From NCBI GenBank assembly GCA_034520725.1, contig JAXHNH010000011.1, positions 496,001-560,000 on the forward strand: DNA of 64,000 nucleotides. Direction: 5' to 3'. Position numbers and translations under genes: made by a program. The notes below the pieces were generated by a model. It had not been told where the DNA came from. It was given only the letters and a program-made list of their open reading frames with translations, and did not search any database. Numbering within the stretch: position 1 is the stretch's first letter; each line of letters begins with the position of its first letter. Source of the stretch: Gracilimonas sp034520725 (GTDB taxonomy: Bacteria > Bacteroidota > Rhodothermia > Balneolales > Balneolaceae). Below, piece by piece: positions 38,751 to 47,729 of this stretch.

Positions 38751-39573
38751 TCAAAAGAACTGATAGTCACCATTGTTGATGACACGGTTGATTTCCTCAA
38801 TACCGATCCCCTCCATAATGAATGTATCTCCGCTTTCTTTCTCAGTCACTTCCATATATAGAACGGATGCATTCTGCATATCCTTTGGATAGTTATAATC
38901 CGGTGTTCTATCATTATTGGCGAAAGAGGGATACATTCCTGAAAAATTCATTTCGATCTCATCTGTGTAATACATGATGATGGTAGATTCATCTGATTCA
39001 ATTTGTTTTCCCTGAGATTCGTATCCCATAATCGATTTTTGAAGGCAGTTCAGTGATCTTCAGATCTTCGCTTTCCATTTCGGAAGCTTCTGTAGAAGTC
39101 AGGTCCTCAGGCAGTGAGTAGGTTATAGCCATTGAATTGCCATCTTCTTCTACATAAGAGATCGTGCTTTTGAGCTCTGCATCCATCACCATGAACATTC
39201 CCTCTGCTTGTGGCATCTCATAACCCACATAATTACCGGTTGAAGTGAGATAGTAGTCAAACAATAACTCATCCTCCATTCCGGCATTGGTGATCTTCAT
39301 TTTAAACTTCCAATCGAACGAATAACTTTCAGGAAGGTTTTCCGGCTTCCCTGACCTTACTATGTTTCCATAGGGATTATTCGGTGACTTGAACTGCACA
39401 TCAATTTTCTCAATCACAGCATTTGCTATTTTTTCAGATATCTTATCGGATACCCTCTCCTCAACCTTCGATTTTGTTTTATCCTTGATCTTTTTCCAGA
39501 TCTGAGCTTCAGCTGTTGATGCCATGAACGCGCACATCATTATTAACACACCATAAAATTTAATTCTTTTCAT
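38751..39573 (-). CDS. DUF4412-like secreted protein (one-base frameshift)
   Basis: Two frames join in the run of five A (TTTTT at 39036-39040 on plus): with four A the protein reads on as ITELPSKSIMGYESQGKQIE and reaches 273 residues. Signal peptide (STAEAQ), a charged helical stretch (KKIKDKTKSKVEERVSDKI), then a beta-rich domain with FDWKFKMKITN, GNYVGYEMPQ and MVMDAELKSTISYV, which is the DUF4412 pattern. Function unknown. It sits downstream of a terminator and is transcribed alone or by readthrough. Confidence 0.7.
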
Positions 39574-39683
39574 AACTGATACGATTTATACAGTTTCGAT
39601 TTCATTTCCCCTCACCAATGAATACGTATTCAATGTATCGAAAAGTTCAAATAGTTAAACTAAGCATATCTCTGCAATACATA

Positions 39684-39719
39684 AAAATAGCCGACCTGAA
39701 TAAACAAGCCGGCTATTTT
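39684..39719. terminator. terminator after the 39.8 kb lipoprotein gene
   Basis: 10-bp stem AAAATAGCCG / CGGCTATTTT with a 16-base loop. On the minus strand it lies 38 bases past the lipoprotein stop and its 3' arm ends in TTTT, followed by ATGTATT. It likely separates this gene from the DUF4412 gene. Confidence 0.75.
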
Positions 39720-39757
39720 ATAGTAAATAAACTTTAAAGACAGATACCTAACTTCTG

Positions 39758-40558
39758 TCAGGCACCACAACTCACGTCCTGAAACTGACTGTCCCAGCAG
39801 TATCGGTTATTTGGATCATCTCCTATTTGATAATAACCGGTCTGTGTTGAACTATCCCAGTGAACGATGATAGTTTCCGAACCGTAGACATAGGTCACAT
39901 CAAAGGAAGTCCCGTTCTGAGTGAATGTATAGAATTCCTCTCCCTGAACGCCTTCGTCATAGAAGCTTGTGATCAATTCATATTGGTCGTCTCCGCTTCT
40001 CTCCCATTCTGATATCATAAATGGCTCTTCAGTGCTGTTATCGGGATTTAAGGAATTAAAGGTCCAGCTGCCCGATAAGCCATCTTTTGCGGTTGTTCCT
40101 TCCACCATCGTGTAGTTTTCAAATGAATTGCCTTGACCGTCATCAAACGACCAGTTCATTTCCCAAATAATGACATCAACAAGTTCCTGAGCAGTCAATT
40201 CAATAGAAACCGATTGCCCTTCGAAGGAATATGAATAGGTCCATGTCCAAACCCCATCGTTGAATTCTGCACTTTCAGAACTGGCCGAACTAAAGAAGGA
40301 ACTATAGACCTGACTGAACTGTCCAAACATTAACAGACCCATCACATAGGATTTTCCTTCATAGAAATTATCAGTGGTCTGTATTTTAGGATTATTCTCC
40401 ATGAAATAAGAAAGATCGGGTTCGATTTGCTCAAATTGTGGTAAAGATGGTGGATCTTGATCCACTCCTGAAACCGGATCATCACCCCCACAGGAGGTCC
40501 AAACGAATAAAGACATTAGCAAAATGATCGAAAACAGTCGAATAGTATAGTTTTTCAT
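39758..40558 (-). CDS. lipoprotein of unknown function
   Basis: 266 residues; signal peptide with lipobox WTSC followed by GGDDP, the type of acidic/glycine start seen in exported lipoproteins of this group. The mature part is acidic and beta-rich, with regularly spaced Trp (GVWTWTYSYSF, GSWTFNSLNP, IVHWDSS) and two C-terminal cysteines in RYCWDSQFQDVSCGA that may form a disulphide. I recognise no family. A remnant of a paralogue lies at 38.7 kb. It is 75 bases downstream of the ECF sigma gene on the same strand. Confidence 0.65.
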   Translation of the reverse strand: MKNYTIRLFSIILLMSLFVWTSCGGDDPVSGVDQDPPSLPQFEQIEPDLSYFMENNPKIQTTDNFYEGKSYVMGLLMFGQFSQVYSSFFSSASSESAEFNDGVWTWTYSYSFEGQSVSIELTAQELVDVIIWEMNWSFDDGQGNSFENYTMVEGTTAKDGLSGSWTFNSLNPDNSTEEPFMISEWERSGDDQYELITSFYDEGVQGEEFYTFTQNGTSFDVTYVYGSETIIVHWDSSTQTGYYQIGDDPNNRYCWDSQFQDVSCGA

Positions 40559-40633
40559 ATTTGTACTGATTTTATGTTAATGCTTGTAGCAGTATATGCG
40601 AAAAACTTAGGAGAATTAGCTCAGATCAGAATA

Positions 40634-41266
40634 TTAAATTTTATCTCTCTTATCAATGAGCGCCTTGTACAATAACTCTCGAGCTCTGAAAATATGAGCC
40701 TTCACCGTACCCAAGGGAAGATCCAGGATCTCAGCTATCTCCTGATATGATTTTTCCTCCATATGTCTCATTTCAATGACAAGGCGATATTTTTCCGGAA
40801 GATTGTCAATAGCCTCCTGAACTATAGCTTTACGCTCTTTTTTCATCACCGGCTGATCTGTGGAAAAGCTTTCATCCGGCAACTGCATTTCCATATCACC
40901 ATCCTTGGTTTTATAAGGCTGATCTATGGAGAGCGTTTGCAATTTTTTCTTTCTGAGATAATCTATGGTGTGATTTGTAGCAATACGATAGATCCACGTA
41001 GAGAAGGCATACTCATTGCTATAGGAATTCAGGTTATGGAAGGCTTTCATAAAGACTTCCTGAACCAGATCATCAACCAATTCCACTTCCTTGATCATTT
41101 TTCTGATATGGAAATAGAGAGGCTTCTGATATTTATCTACGAGTTTACTGTAGGAATCCTCTTTGCCTGCCAGGGCTTCACTGACTAAAGCATCATCCTC
41201 CAGACTACTGGCAGAGGCATTTTTTCGTGGTGAGTTATTTTCTAATTCTGAGTTTTCTTCTGACAT
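40634..41266 (-). CDS. ECF RNA polymerase sigma factor
   Basis: 210 residues. Region 2: DALVSEALAGKEDSYSKLVDKYQ, then LVDDLVQEVFMKAFHNL and YAFSTWIYRIATNHTIDYLRKKK; region 4: NLPEKYRLVIEMRHMEEKS, YQEIAEILDLPLGTVKAHIFRARELLYK. This is the RpoE/SigW-like general ECF form. No anti-sigma is adjacent; a small barrel gene is divergent and a lipoprotein follows, either of which could be a target. A 163-base spacer separates it from the barrel gene. Confidence 0.94.
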   Translation of the reverse strand: MSEENSELENNSPRKNASASSLEDDALVSEALAGKEDSYSKLVDKYQKPLYFHIRKMIKEVELVDDLVQEVFMKAFHNLNSYSNEYAFSTWIYRIATNHTIDYLRKKKLQTLSIDQPYKTKDGDMEMQLPDESFSTDQPVMKKERKAIVQEAIDNLPEKYRLVIEMRHMEEKSYQEIAEILDLPLGTVKAHIFRARELLYKALIDKRDKI

Positions 41267-41429
41267 ATCTGAAATAATTCAGCCCTTAAAATACAAACAC
41301 TGCACTAAATGAAAATGCTTTTTTTAAGTATAATTTTAAATATGAACCTTTTTTAGTACACTTTACGCATTAATAGTTGAAACAGGAATGTATCAACTAC
41401 AATTACAATTACAACAAAAATAACTACTC

Positions 41430-41921
41430 ATGAAAAAACTAACTACTTCTATATTCTTAGTGCTTTTCTCTATTCTGGCTATACAAAGTGCACAGGCGCA
41501 ATTCAAAGCCGGTGTCGGTCTTATGTACGGTTCAGAGGTTGAACAGCTTGGAATTCGTGTTGACGGGGTTTACACGATCAACGAACAGTTCAGGGGTGTT
41601 GCTGATTTTGGCTATTATTTTCCTGAGGACGAAGGCGGTGTAAGCGTCAACTATTGGGAATTCAACCTCAATGGTAACTATATGTTTTACACTGATGCTG
41701 AGCAAGGTATGAATGCTTATGCTTTGGCAGGTTTGAACTTCTTTAACGCCTCAGTAGATATTGATGGGTTTGGAAGTTCATCAAGCAACGAAACCGGTTT
41801 AAATTTAGGTGCCGGACTTGAATATAATTTAGACTTCGCCGAATTTTTTGCAGAAGCTAAATTTGTTATAAGTGATGCAGATCAGCTAAATATCGGTGCC
41901 GGACTTAGATTCCCGTTCTAA
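41430..41921 (+). CDS. small outer-membrane beta-barrel protein
   Basis: 163 residues with signal peptide (cleavage near QAQF). The mature part is a run of amphipathic strands (FKAGVGLMYGSEV, FRGVADFGYYFPEDE, YWEFNLNGNYMFYT, MNAYALAGLNFFNAS) and ends in LNIGAGLRFPF with a terminal Phe, the mark of proteins inserted by BAM. An eight-strand barrel of the OmpW/OmpA-like size is likely. It is divergent from the ECF sigma gene and followed by a strong terminator. Confidence 0.75.
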   Translation: MKKLTTSIFLVLFSILAIQSAQAQFKAGVGLMYGSEVEQLGIRVDGVYTINEQFRGVADFGYYFPEDEGGVSVNYWEFNLNGNYMFYTDAEQGMNAYALAGLNFFNASVDIDGFGSSSSNETGLNLGAGLEYNLDFAEFFAEAKFVISDADQLNIGAGLRFPF

Positions 41922-41949
41922 ATTCAGGCCAAAGATTACACATTAATTC

Positions 41950-41983
41950 AATGCGTTACTGTTATACAGTAACGCATTTTTAT
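41950..41983 (+). terminator. Rho-independent terminator after the small barrel gene
   Basis: A perfect 13-bp stem, AATGCGTTACTGT / ACAGTAACGCATT, with a three-base loop, followed by TTTTATTTT. It lies 29 bases past the barrel stop codon and touches the end of the converging ppx/gppA gene. Confidence 0.9.
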
Positions 41984-42906
41984 TTTGTGTTTAAAATGGC
42001 ACCATGACGAATACCGCCTGTTGAAACGGTCAGTTCTTTGCGTTCAAATCTCTCCATGAAACCATCCAGGATCAGCAAACCGGCCAGAAAGATATCGGCT
42101 CTCCCCTTAAGGATATCCGGATAGGCACTTAGCATTTCATCAGAAGGTTGTTTCATAAACTTCTCGATCACTTCCTGTATCTCATCCCGTTCAATTATGA
42201 CATCATTGATCTCTTCGGCCACAAACTGGTCCAGATCCATGATTATAGCCGCAAGAGAAGTTACCGTGCCGGCAACACCAACTGCATTGAAATAGGAATT
42301 ATTATGAAAGAATCTGTTTCTGAAAGTTTTTTTGATAAACGACCGACATGAATTTATTTCAGCCTCTGTTGGCGGGTCATTCTTAAAGAAGCGTTCCGTG
42401 AATCTGACCGAACCCATATCGAAGGAATATTTATCCACCATATACTGATCGCGCACGTGAGCAACTTCTGTACTTCCACCTCCTATATCAAGGATCAGGT
42501 ATTCTCCTCTGCCGTTGGCCGGTTTATCGATCATGGCAAGCGCACCGGCAGCCGTCCATTTGGCTTCTTGTTTACCTGATAGTAAGCGTATCTCAAAGCC
42601 GGTCTGGTCTTTTACAGTCTGAATGAATTCTTTGGCGTTCAATGCATCTCTGACAGCACTTGTAGCAGTAACTACCGGTTCATAGGCTTCAGGGTAAGAT
42701 CCATTAAGTATGGTCTTGTATTCCAATAATACATCAATTACGCGTATTGTAGAGGCTTCATTGATCATTTTTTGGGCATCGACCCCCTTTCCAAGTCTGG
42801 GCAGCCTTTGTTCTTCATGAAGCGTTTTGATGACGCCTTTGGAACCCTTTTCAGCTACCAGTAGGAGTACAGAATTTGTACCTATGTCAATTGCAGATCT
42901 TATCAT
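41980..42906 (-). CDS. Ppx/GppA-type exopolyphosphatase or guanosine pentaphosphate phosphohydrolase
   Basis: 308 residues from the ATG at 42906, which overlaps the prmA stop (ATGA); an upstream ATG at 42930 lies inside prmA and is less likely. N-terminal phosphate-binding loop MIRSAIDIGTNSVLLLVAE, TATSAVRDA, and ILDIGGGSTEVA are the ASKHA-fold motifs of Ppx/GppA. The C-terminal HD extension of long GppA is absent. It would degrade polyphosphate or (p)ppGpp-related nucleotides; which one cannot be told. Confidence 0.88.
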   Translation of the reverse strand: MIRSAIDIGTNSVLLLVAEKGSKGVIKTLHEEQRLPRLGKGVDAQKMINEASTIRVIDVLLEYKTILNGSYPEAYEPVVTATSAVRDALNAKEFIQTVKDQTGFEIRLLSGKQEAKWTAAGALAMIDKPANGRGEYLILDIGGGSTEVAHVRDQYMVDKYSFDMGSVRFTERFFKNDPPTEAEINSCRSFIKKTFRNRFFHNNSYFNAVGVAGTVTSLAAIIMDLDQFVAEEINDVIIERDEIQEVIEKFMKQPSDEMLSAYPDILKGRADIFLAGLLILDGFMERFERKELTVSTGGIRHGAILNTK

Positions 42907-43739
42907 TTTTGAAATAAAATTGCGATCCATTCACCGTGCTGGCGGGTATCAACGTAGTGCAGATTTTCCACAGCCGGTTGGTCTTTTATAATTTTTTCAT
43001 CTTCAACAAGTAACCCGGAAAGAAGGATTTTTCCATTGTTTGCTAAACGATCAATAAGGGCAGGCATAAGTTCTATCAATGCATTCCTGTTAATATTTGC
43101 AAGGATCAGATCGTAATTCACGCCGTTTGGTATAACTTCAGTTGAACCTAGTTTAACCTCAAAATTATCCACTTCGTTCAACAGAATATTTTCTTTGGCA
43201 TTGGTCTCGCTCCATTCGTCAATATCAAAACCAAATACACTTTCTGCGCCCAATTTCAGAGCTGCTATACCCAGAATTCCTGTACCTGTTCCGGCATCAA
43301 GTACTTTATCGCTTGCTTGAACTACTTCAGGCATCCATTCAAGCATAACTCGTGTTGTGGCATGATATCCGGTTCCAAAGGCCATTTTAGGGTCTATCAT
43401 CAGCTCGATCTTATCGCCAAGATCTCCATCATGGCTCTTCCACGTTGGGTGCACAAAAAACTTGCCAATGGTCTGCGGCTGAATAGTTCGTTCCCACTCT
43501 TCATTCCAGTTCTGTGGCCCAATCACTTTTTCTGAAAGTATGGATGAATCAGTTCCAAGCGCCATCACTAATCGTTCGATCTCTTCCCTCTTGGAATCAT
43601 CAAAACGATTGGCAGGAATGGTGGCAACAAGCAGATCATCATCCTGTTCAAAGCCTTCAAAATCCCGGTCAAACAGTTCCGCGATCAGTAATTCCTGAAA
43701 GTCGTCTTTGATCGAAATCCGTAGTTCAATATAGTCCAT
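42903..43739 (-). CDS. prmA: ribosomal protein L11 methyltransferase
   Basis: 278 residues. PrmA trimethylates lysines and the N-terminus of L11. N-terminal L11-binding domain starts MDYIELRISIKDDFQELL; the catalytic part has MAFGTGYHATTRVMLEWM, SAM motif VLDAGTGTGILGIAALKLGA and LILANINRNAL (the NPPY-like motif of PrmA). It shares one base with the preceding peptidase stop (TAATG) and four bases with the next gene. Confidence 0.94.
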   Translation of the reverse strand: MDYIELRISIKDDFQELLIAELFDRDFEGFEQDDDLLVATIPANRFDDSKREEIERLVMALGTDSSILSEKVIGPQNWNEEWERTIQPQTIGKFFVHPTWKSHDGDLGDKIELMIDPKMAFGTGYHATTRVMLEWMPEVVQASDKVLDAGTGTGILGIAALKLGAESVFGFDIDEWSETNAKENILLNEVDNFEVKLGSTEVIPNGVNYDLILANINRNALIELMPALIDRLANNGKILLSGLLVEDEKIIKDQPAVENLHYVDTRQHGEWIAILFQK

Positions 43740-44701
43740 TACAGTCTGTTGTAAATTAATTCTGCCATCACATCACCCACTGCCTGAAGAGTCTCTTTGC
43801 TGATGATATCCATATCATCATTTTGAGTGTGCCAGTACGACGGGAATTCTGCAACTCCATTACTTTTACGGTAGTGGTGTATGATATTAATAATGGGAAT
43901 TCCGGCTTGTTCATTCACTATCACATGATCATCAGATACGGCCGCACCCTGCTCATTGAGAAAGATATCACCGTAACCCTTTTCGTCTGCAATATTCCAG
44001 ACCTCATTTACCAAATTTGGGGCATAATTCACAGAATATTGCTCTTTCGGAAACTGAGCTCCGGTTCCACCAACCATATCAAGCAAAATGCCAAAACGGG
44101 GACTGTACCCGGGAACCGGTGGATTTTTAGACCAATATCTAGATCCCAGAAAATACCGACCAAGATCACCCGATTCTCCATAATCCTCACCATCAAACAA
44201 TACGATATCCACACCAACCGGGGGTGGGTTTTCACTGAACATTCTGGCGAGCTCTAACAAGACTCCAACACCACTGGCTCCGTCATCAGCTCCAAAGATC
44301 GGGTTTTCTGCATTTGTTGAATCCATATCAGCGCGTGGTCGGCTATCCCAGTGTGCACTAATCATGATTCGGTCAGGTGAAGTAAGATTGAAAGCAGCGA
44401 TCACATTACCAAGCTTCAGAGTTTCATCATACCCTTCTGCTTCAAATCGCTGAACGTAGACAGCGTTATCACCGGCATATGACTTAAATTTATTCTGGAA
44501 GAATTGGAGAGCCTGTTGGTGAGCTTCAGTGTTTGGAACTCTCGGTCCCATTTCAACCTGCTGTTCTACAAAATGATAGGCTGAATCAACATTAAATGAA
44601 GGGACATCACGACCTTTTTCAATAAAAGTCAGTCCTTCCTTATTTTCATCACCACAGCCTATCAGGATCAGAAAACTCAGCAGATAAAACCATTTACTCA
44701 T
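43739..44701 (-). CDS. M28 family zinc peptidase / glutaminyl cyclase-like lipoprotein
   Basis: 320 residues from the ATG at 44701, which gives a proper lipoprotein signal (MSKWFYLLSFLILIGC). The upstream ATG at 44734 would put residues before it. M28 zinc ligands are visible: SAHWDSRP, FGADDGASGVGVLLELAR, DGEDYGESGDLG, and IINIIHHYRK. The order matches secreted glutaminyl-peptide cyclotransferase-like peptidases of Bacteroidota. It overlaps the SDR gene by 8 bases. Confidence 0.85.
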   Translation of the reverse strand: MSKWFYLLSFLILIGCGDENKEGLTFIEKGRDVPSFNVDSAYHFVEQQVEMGPRVPNTEAHQQALQFFQNKFKSYAGDNAVYVQRFEAEGYDETLKLGNVIAAFNLTSPDRIMISAHWDSRPRADMDSTNAENPIFGADDGASGVGVLLELARMFSENPPPVGVDIVLFDGEDYGESGDLGRYFLGSRYWSKNPPVPGYSPRFGILLDMVGGTGAQFPKEQYSVNYAPNLVNEVWNIADEKGYGDIFLNEQGAAVSDDHVIVNEQAGIPIINIIHHYRKSNGVAEFPSYWHTQNDDMDIISKETLQAVGDVMAELIYNRL

Positions 44702-45459
44702 CCCTGTGTACCATTGTGGATGATGATTGGTCAACCGGAAAAACTACGGTGTCCATGATATTCACGTGATCCGGCCGGTTCGCTGTGAATAATATGATCT
44801 CGGCAATATCCTGAGCCACCAATGGCTGCATACCTTTGTAAACCTGATCAGCTTTCTCTTTGTCTCCCCTAAAACGAACCTCACTGAATTCTGTATCAAC
44901 CAAGCCAGGTGAAACCATACTAACTCTGACTTTGGTACCGTGCAGGTCTTTTTTCGTTGACTCAGTGATGGCTTTTACAGCATGTTTGGTAGCAGTATAA
45001 ACAACTCCGCCGGGATAGGATTCGTGACCCGCAATAGATCCAACATTTATGATATGTCCTGAATTTCGTTCTTTCATCTGAGCTGAGACCAATCTAGATA
45101 GATATAACAACCCTTTGACGTTGGTATCGATCATCGTGTTCCAGTCATCGAAGGACGCAGAGTAAACCGGGTCGGTCCCTTTGGCCATCCCCGCATTGTT
45201 CACTAAAATATCAATGGGTCTTTCGATTGATTCAACAAAGTCAGTACAGGCATTTGAGTTTTGAATATCAAAAGCAGCTGTTATGACGGTCACATCATAC
45301 TTAGATTCCAGATCCTTTTTCAGCTGCTGAAGCTTTTCTTCTCTTCGCCCTGTCACGTATAGGTCGACACCCGATTCAGCCATAAGTATTGCAGTGCTTT
45401 TACCTATTCCGGCAGTAGCTCCTGTAATAATTGCTGTTTTTCCCTGTAAGTCGATTCAT
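44694..45459 (-). CDS. short-chain dehydrogenase/reductase (one-base frameshift near N-terminus)
   Basis: The open frame from 45383 lacks the cofactor motif. Reading from the ATG at 45459 (MNRLTGK) and dropping one A from the run at 45441-45437 gives TAIITGATAGIGKSTAILMAESG and joins this frame, for 254 residues. TGATAGIG binds NAD(P); NNAG, NVGSIAGH (Ser) and YTATKHAVK (Tyr-Lys) complete the site; VSPGLVDTEF follows. It resembles YdfG-like serine/3-hydroxy acid dehydrogenases. It lies 9 bases after gatA. Confidence 0.88.
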
Positions 45460-45468
45460 GATGCGATC

Positions 45469-47011
45469 TTAATCTATTTTAGTATGAATTTCTGCCAGTC
45501 GGCCGGCATTAATGAGCTTTTCCTCCTGAAAACTGTCGGCCATAAATTGAATTCCGTATGGCATGCCATCGCTGTGAGTGCCTGCAGGAACACTAATGCC
45601 GCAAATTCCAGCTAGGTTGGCCGTGATCGTGTATACATCATTCAGATACATCTGAACCGGATCGTCCAGTTTATCACCGATATCAAAGGCTGTAGTTGGT
45701 GCGGTTGGGCTTACAATAACATCCACCTTATCAAAGGCTTTTTTATAATCATCCTGAATGAGTCGGCGCACTCTTTGTGCTTTACCATAATAGGCATCGT
45801 AATAACCTGAGCTCAAGAACATAGGTTCCAAGCATGATCCTTCGTTTTACTTCCTGACCGAATCCTTCGGTTCTGGATTTTTTATACAAACGGATCAGAG
45901 CTGAGTCCATTTTTGTCAATTTTTCCTGCAACATGATCTTTTTCTCACCGATAGCTGACTCAAACTGTTCTTTGATAGCCATTTCCTCTTTCTTCAGATC
46001 ATCCAATACCTCTTCCTTATCTGCACGATGACCATATCTGATACCGTCAAACCTGGCAAGGTTACTGGAAGCTTCTGCCGTGGCAAGTATATAATAAGTA
46101 GCTATACCGTATTTGGTATGTGGAAGGTGAATTGGAACCAATTCGGCTCCATCGTCTTCCAGCTTGCTCAATAAATTTTCGATGCCATCCTTGATCTCAG
46201 GATCTAGTCCTTCTCCAAAAAATTCTTCCGGCACGCCGATCTTGATATTCTTATTCGGATTCTGTGCGGCCTCGACATAATTACCGGTCTCTGTTTGGGA
46301 AGATGTGTTATCCCGTTCGTCAAAACCGGCGATCACATCCAGAATTCTGGCAGTATCTTCCACAGAATGAGCAAGTGGACCAATACAATCAAAGGAAGAA
46401 GCAAAAGCCACAAGACCATATCGTGAAACACGTCCGTAAGTTGGCTTCAATCCCACTACACCACAATACGACGCCGGCTGTCGTATTGAGCCACCGGTAT
46501 CAGAACCCAGGGTGGCCATTGCCATATTAGATGCAACAGTTGCTGCACTACCACCTGAAGACCCACCCGGGACTTTATCAGTATTGTGCGGATTTTTAAC
46601 CGGGCCAAAGTTGGTGTATTCGTTGGCTGAACCCATGGCAAATTCGTCCATATTGAGTCGGCCGATAAGTATGGCATCTTCTGCCAATAACCGTTCAATT
46701 ACGGTTGCATCATACACGCTTTCAAAGTTCTCCAGCATCTTTGACGCACACGTCAGCTTTTTTCCTCGCTCAGCAATTACATCTTTTATCCCTAAAACCA
46801 CACCGGCAAGCTTCCCGGCTTCACCCTTTTTGATCTTTTTCTGGATCACTTTAGCTTTCTTTCTGGCAGCTTCAAAATCAGTTGCTACATAGGCATTTAT
46901 GACATCATTTTGGGATTCAATTTTCGAGATATAATGTTCTACAATATCGTTAAGTTGTAGTTCTCCGTTTAAGACTTTTTCGCGAGTCTCTGAAATAGTC
47001 ATGTAATTCAA
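45469..47011 (-). CDS. gatA: Asp/Glu-tRNA amidotransferase subunit A (one-base frameshift)
   Basis: GatA hydrolyses glutamine to ammonia for making Gln-tRNA (and Asn-tRNA) with GatB and GatC. The main frame breaks near 45815: removing one T in GTTCTTGAGC restores LSSGYYDAYYGKAQRVR and gives 513 residues. The amidase signature is GGSSGGSAATVASNMAMATL with the Ser-cisSer-Lys residues (Lys in VLGIKDVIAE region), GSDTGGSIRQPASYCGVVG, and KPTYGRVSRYGL. gatB and gatC are not in the window. It follows tatA after 9 bases. Confidence 0.93.
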
Positions 47012-47020
47012 TTTCTGCTT

Positions 47021-47239
47021 TTAATTGCTTTTAGAGGTGGTTTCTTCGTGATTAGCAGCGTCATTGATATCTTTGGAACTGTCCTCAATTTCCTTTTTGA
47101 TATCCTTGGAAGCCTGTCTGAATTCCTTAATTCCTTGTCCCAATCCTCGGGCCAATTCCGGAATTCTTTTTGCTCCGAATAAAACTAAAATCACTATGGC
47201 AATAATTAAAATTTCAGGGGCGCCTAAACTGTTAAACAT
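47021..47239 (-). CDS. tatA: Sec-independent translocase protein TatA
   Basis: 72 residues from the ATG at 47239; a longer upstream reading to 47314 adds residues foreign to the family. One N-terminal membrane helix (LGAPEILIIAIVILVLFGA), the conserved FG hinge, then the amphipathic helix KRIPELARGLGQGIKEF and a charged tail. TatA forms the pore for folded proteins with twin-arginine signals; tatC is not here. First gene of the tatA-gatA-SDR-M28-prmA-ppx run. Confidence 0.93.
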   Translation of the reverse strand: MFNSLGAPEILIIAIVILVLFGAKRIPELARGLGQGIKEFRQASKDIKKEIEDSSKDINDAANHEETTSKSN

Positions 47240-47391
47240 AAAAATAATCCTCTCAGAATTTAGTTGATGTATTTGTGCGAAGATAACAATATTTTCGGCA
47301 CGAATTTGGAACAAAAATTTTATTTATTCACTTGTGTTTTAATCACACTTGTGTTTATTACACTCATTCATTTTAAAATAATTACATACAT

Positions 47392-47646
47392 ATGATTTGG
47401 ACTGTAGAATTAGCAGCTGCACTTGATGATGCTCCTTTCCCGGCAACCCGGGAAGAACTTATTGAATGGGCTGAACGAAATGGCCTGCCTAATCAGGTTA
47501 TTGTGAACCTTGAAGAACTTGAAGAGATCGAACAGGGTGAAGAACCGGTTTATGAAGGTATTGAAGATATCTGGCCTGATTATATCAGAAAAGAAGACTT
47601 TTTCCATAACGAGGAAGATGAAGGTTTCGACTACGACGATGTTTAA
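47392..47646 (+). CDS. DUF2795 protein
   Basis: 84 acidic residues: MIWTVELAAALDDAPFPATREELIEWAERNG, then PNQVIVNLEELEE and EDIWPDY. This matches DUF2795, where a short helical domain with the motif PATREEL is found; a function is not known. Divergent from tatA with a 152-base spacer. Confidence 0.78.
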   Translation: MIWTVELAAALDDAPFPATREELIEWAERNGLPNQVIVNLEELEEIEQGEEPVYEGIEDIWPDYIRKEDFFHNEEDEGFDYDDV

Positions 47647-47729
47647 ATATTAAACTCCTTCAGCAGAAGTTGCGGTTACATTTTGTAGCCGGTCTTGTCC
47701 GACCTTCGTAACCTTCACTCTGTAATGCC

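Noticed and set aside
45469..45831. Separate gene for a C-terminal amidase fragment
   Set aside because: It joins gatA after removal of one base and continues the family sequence.
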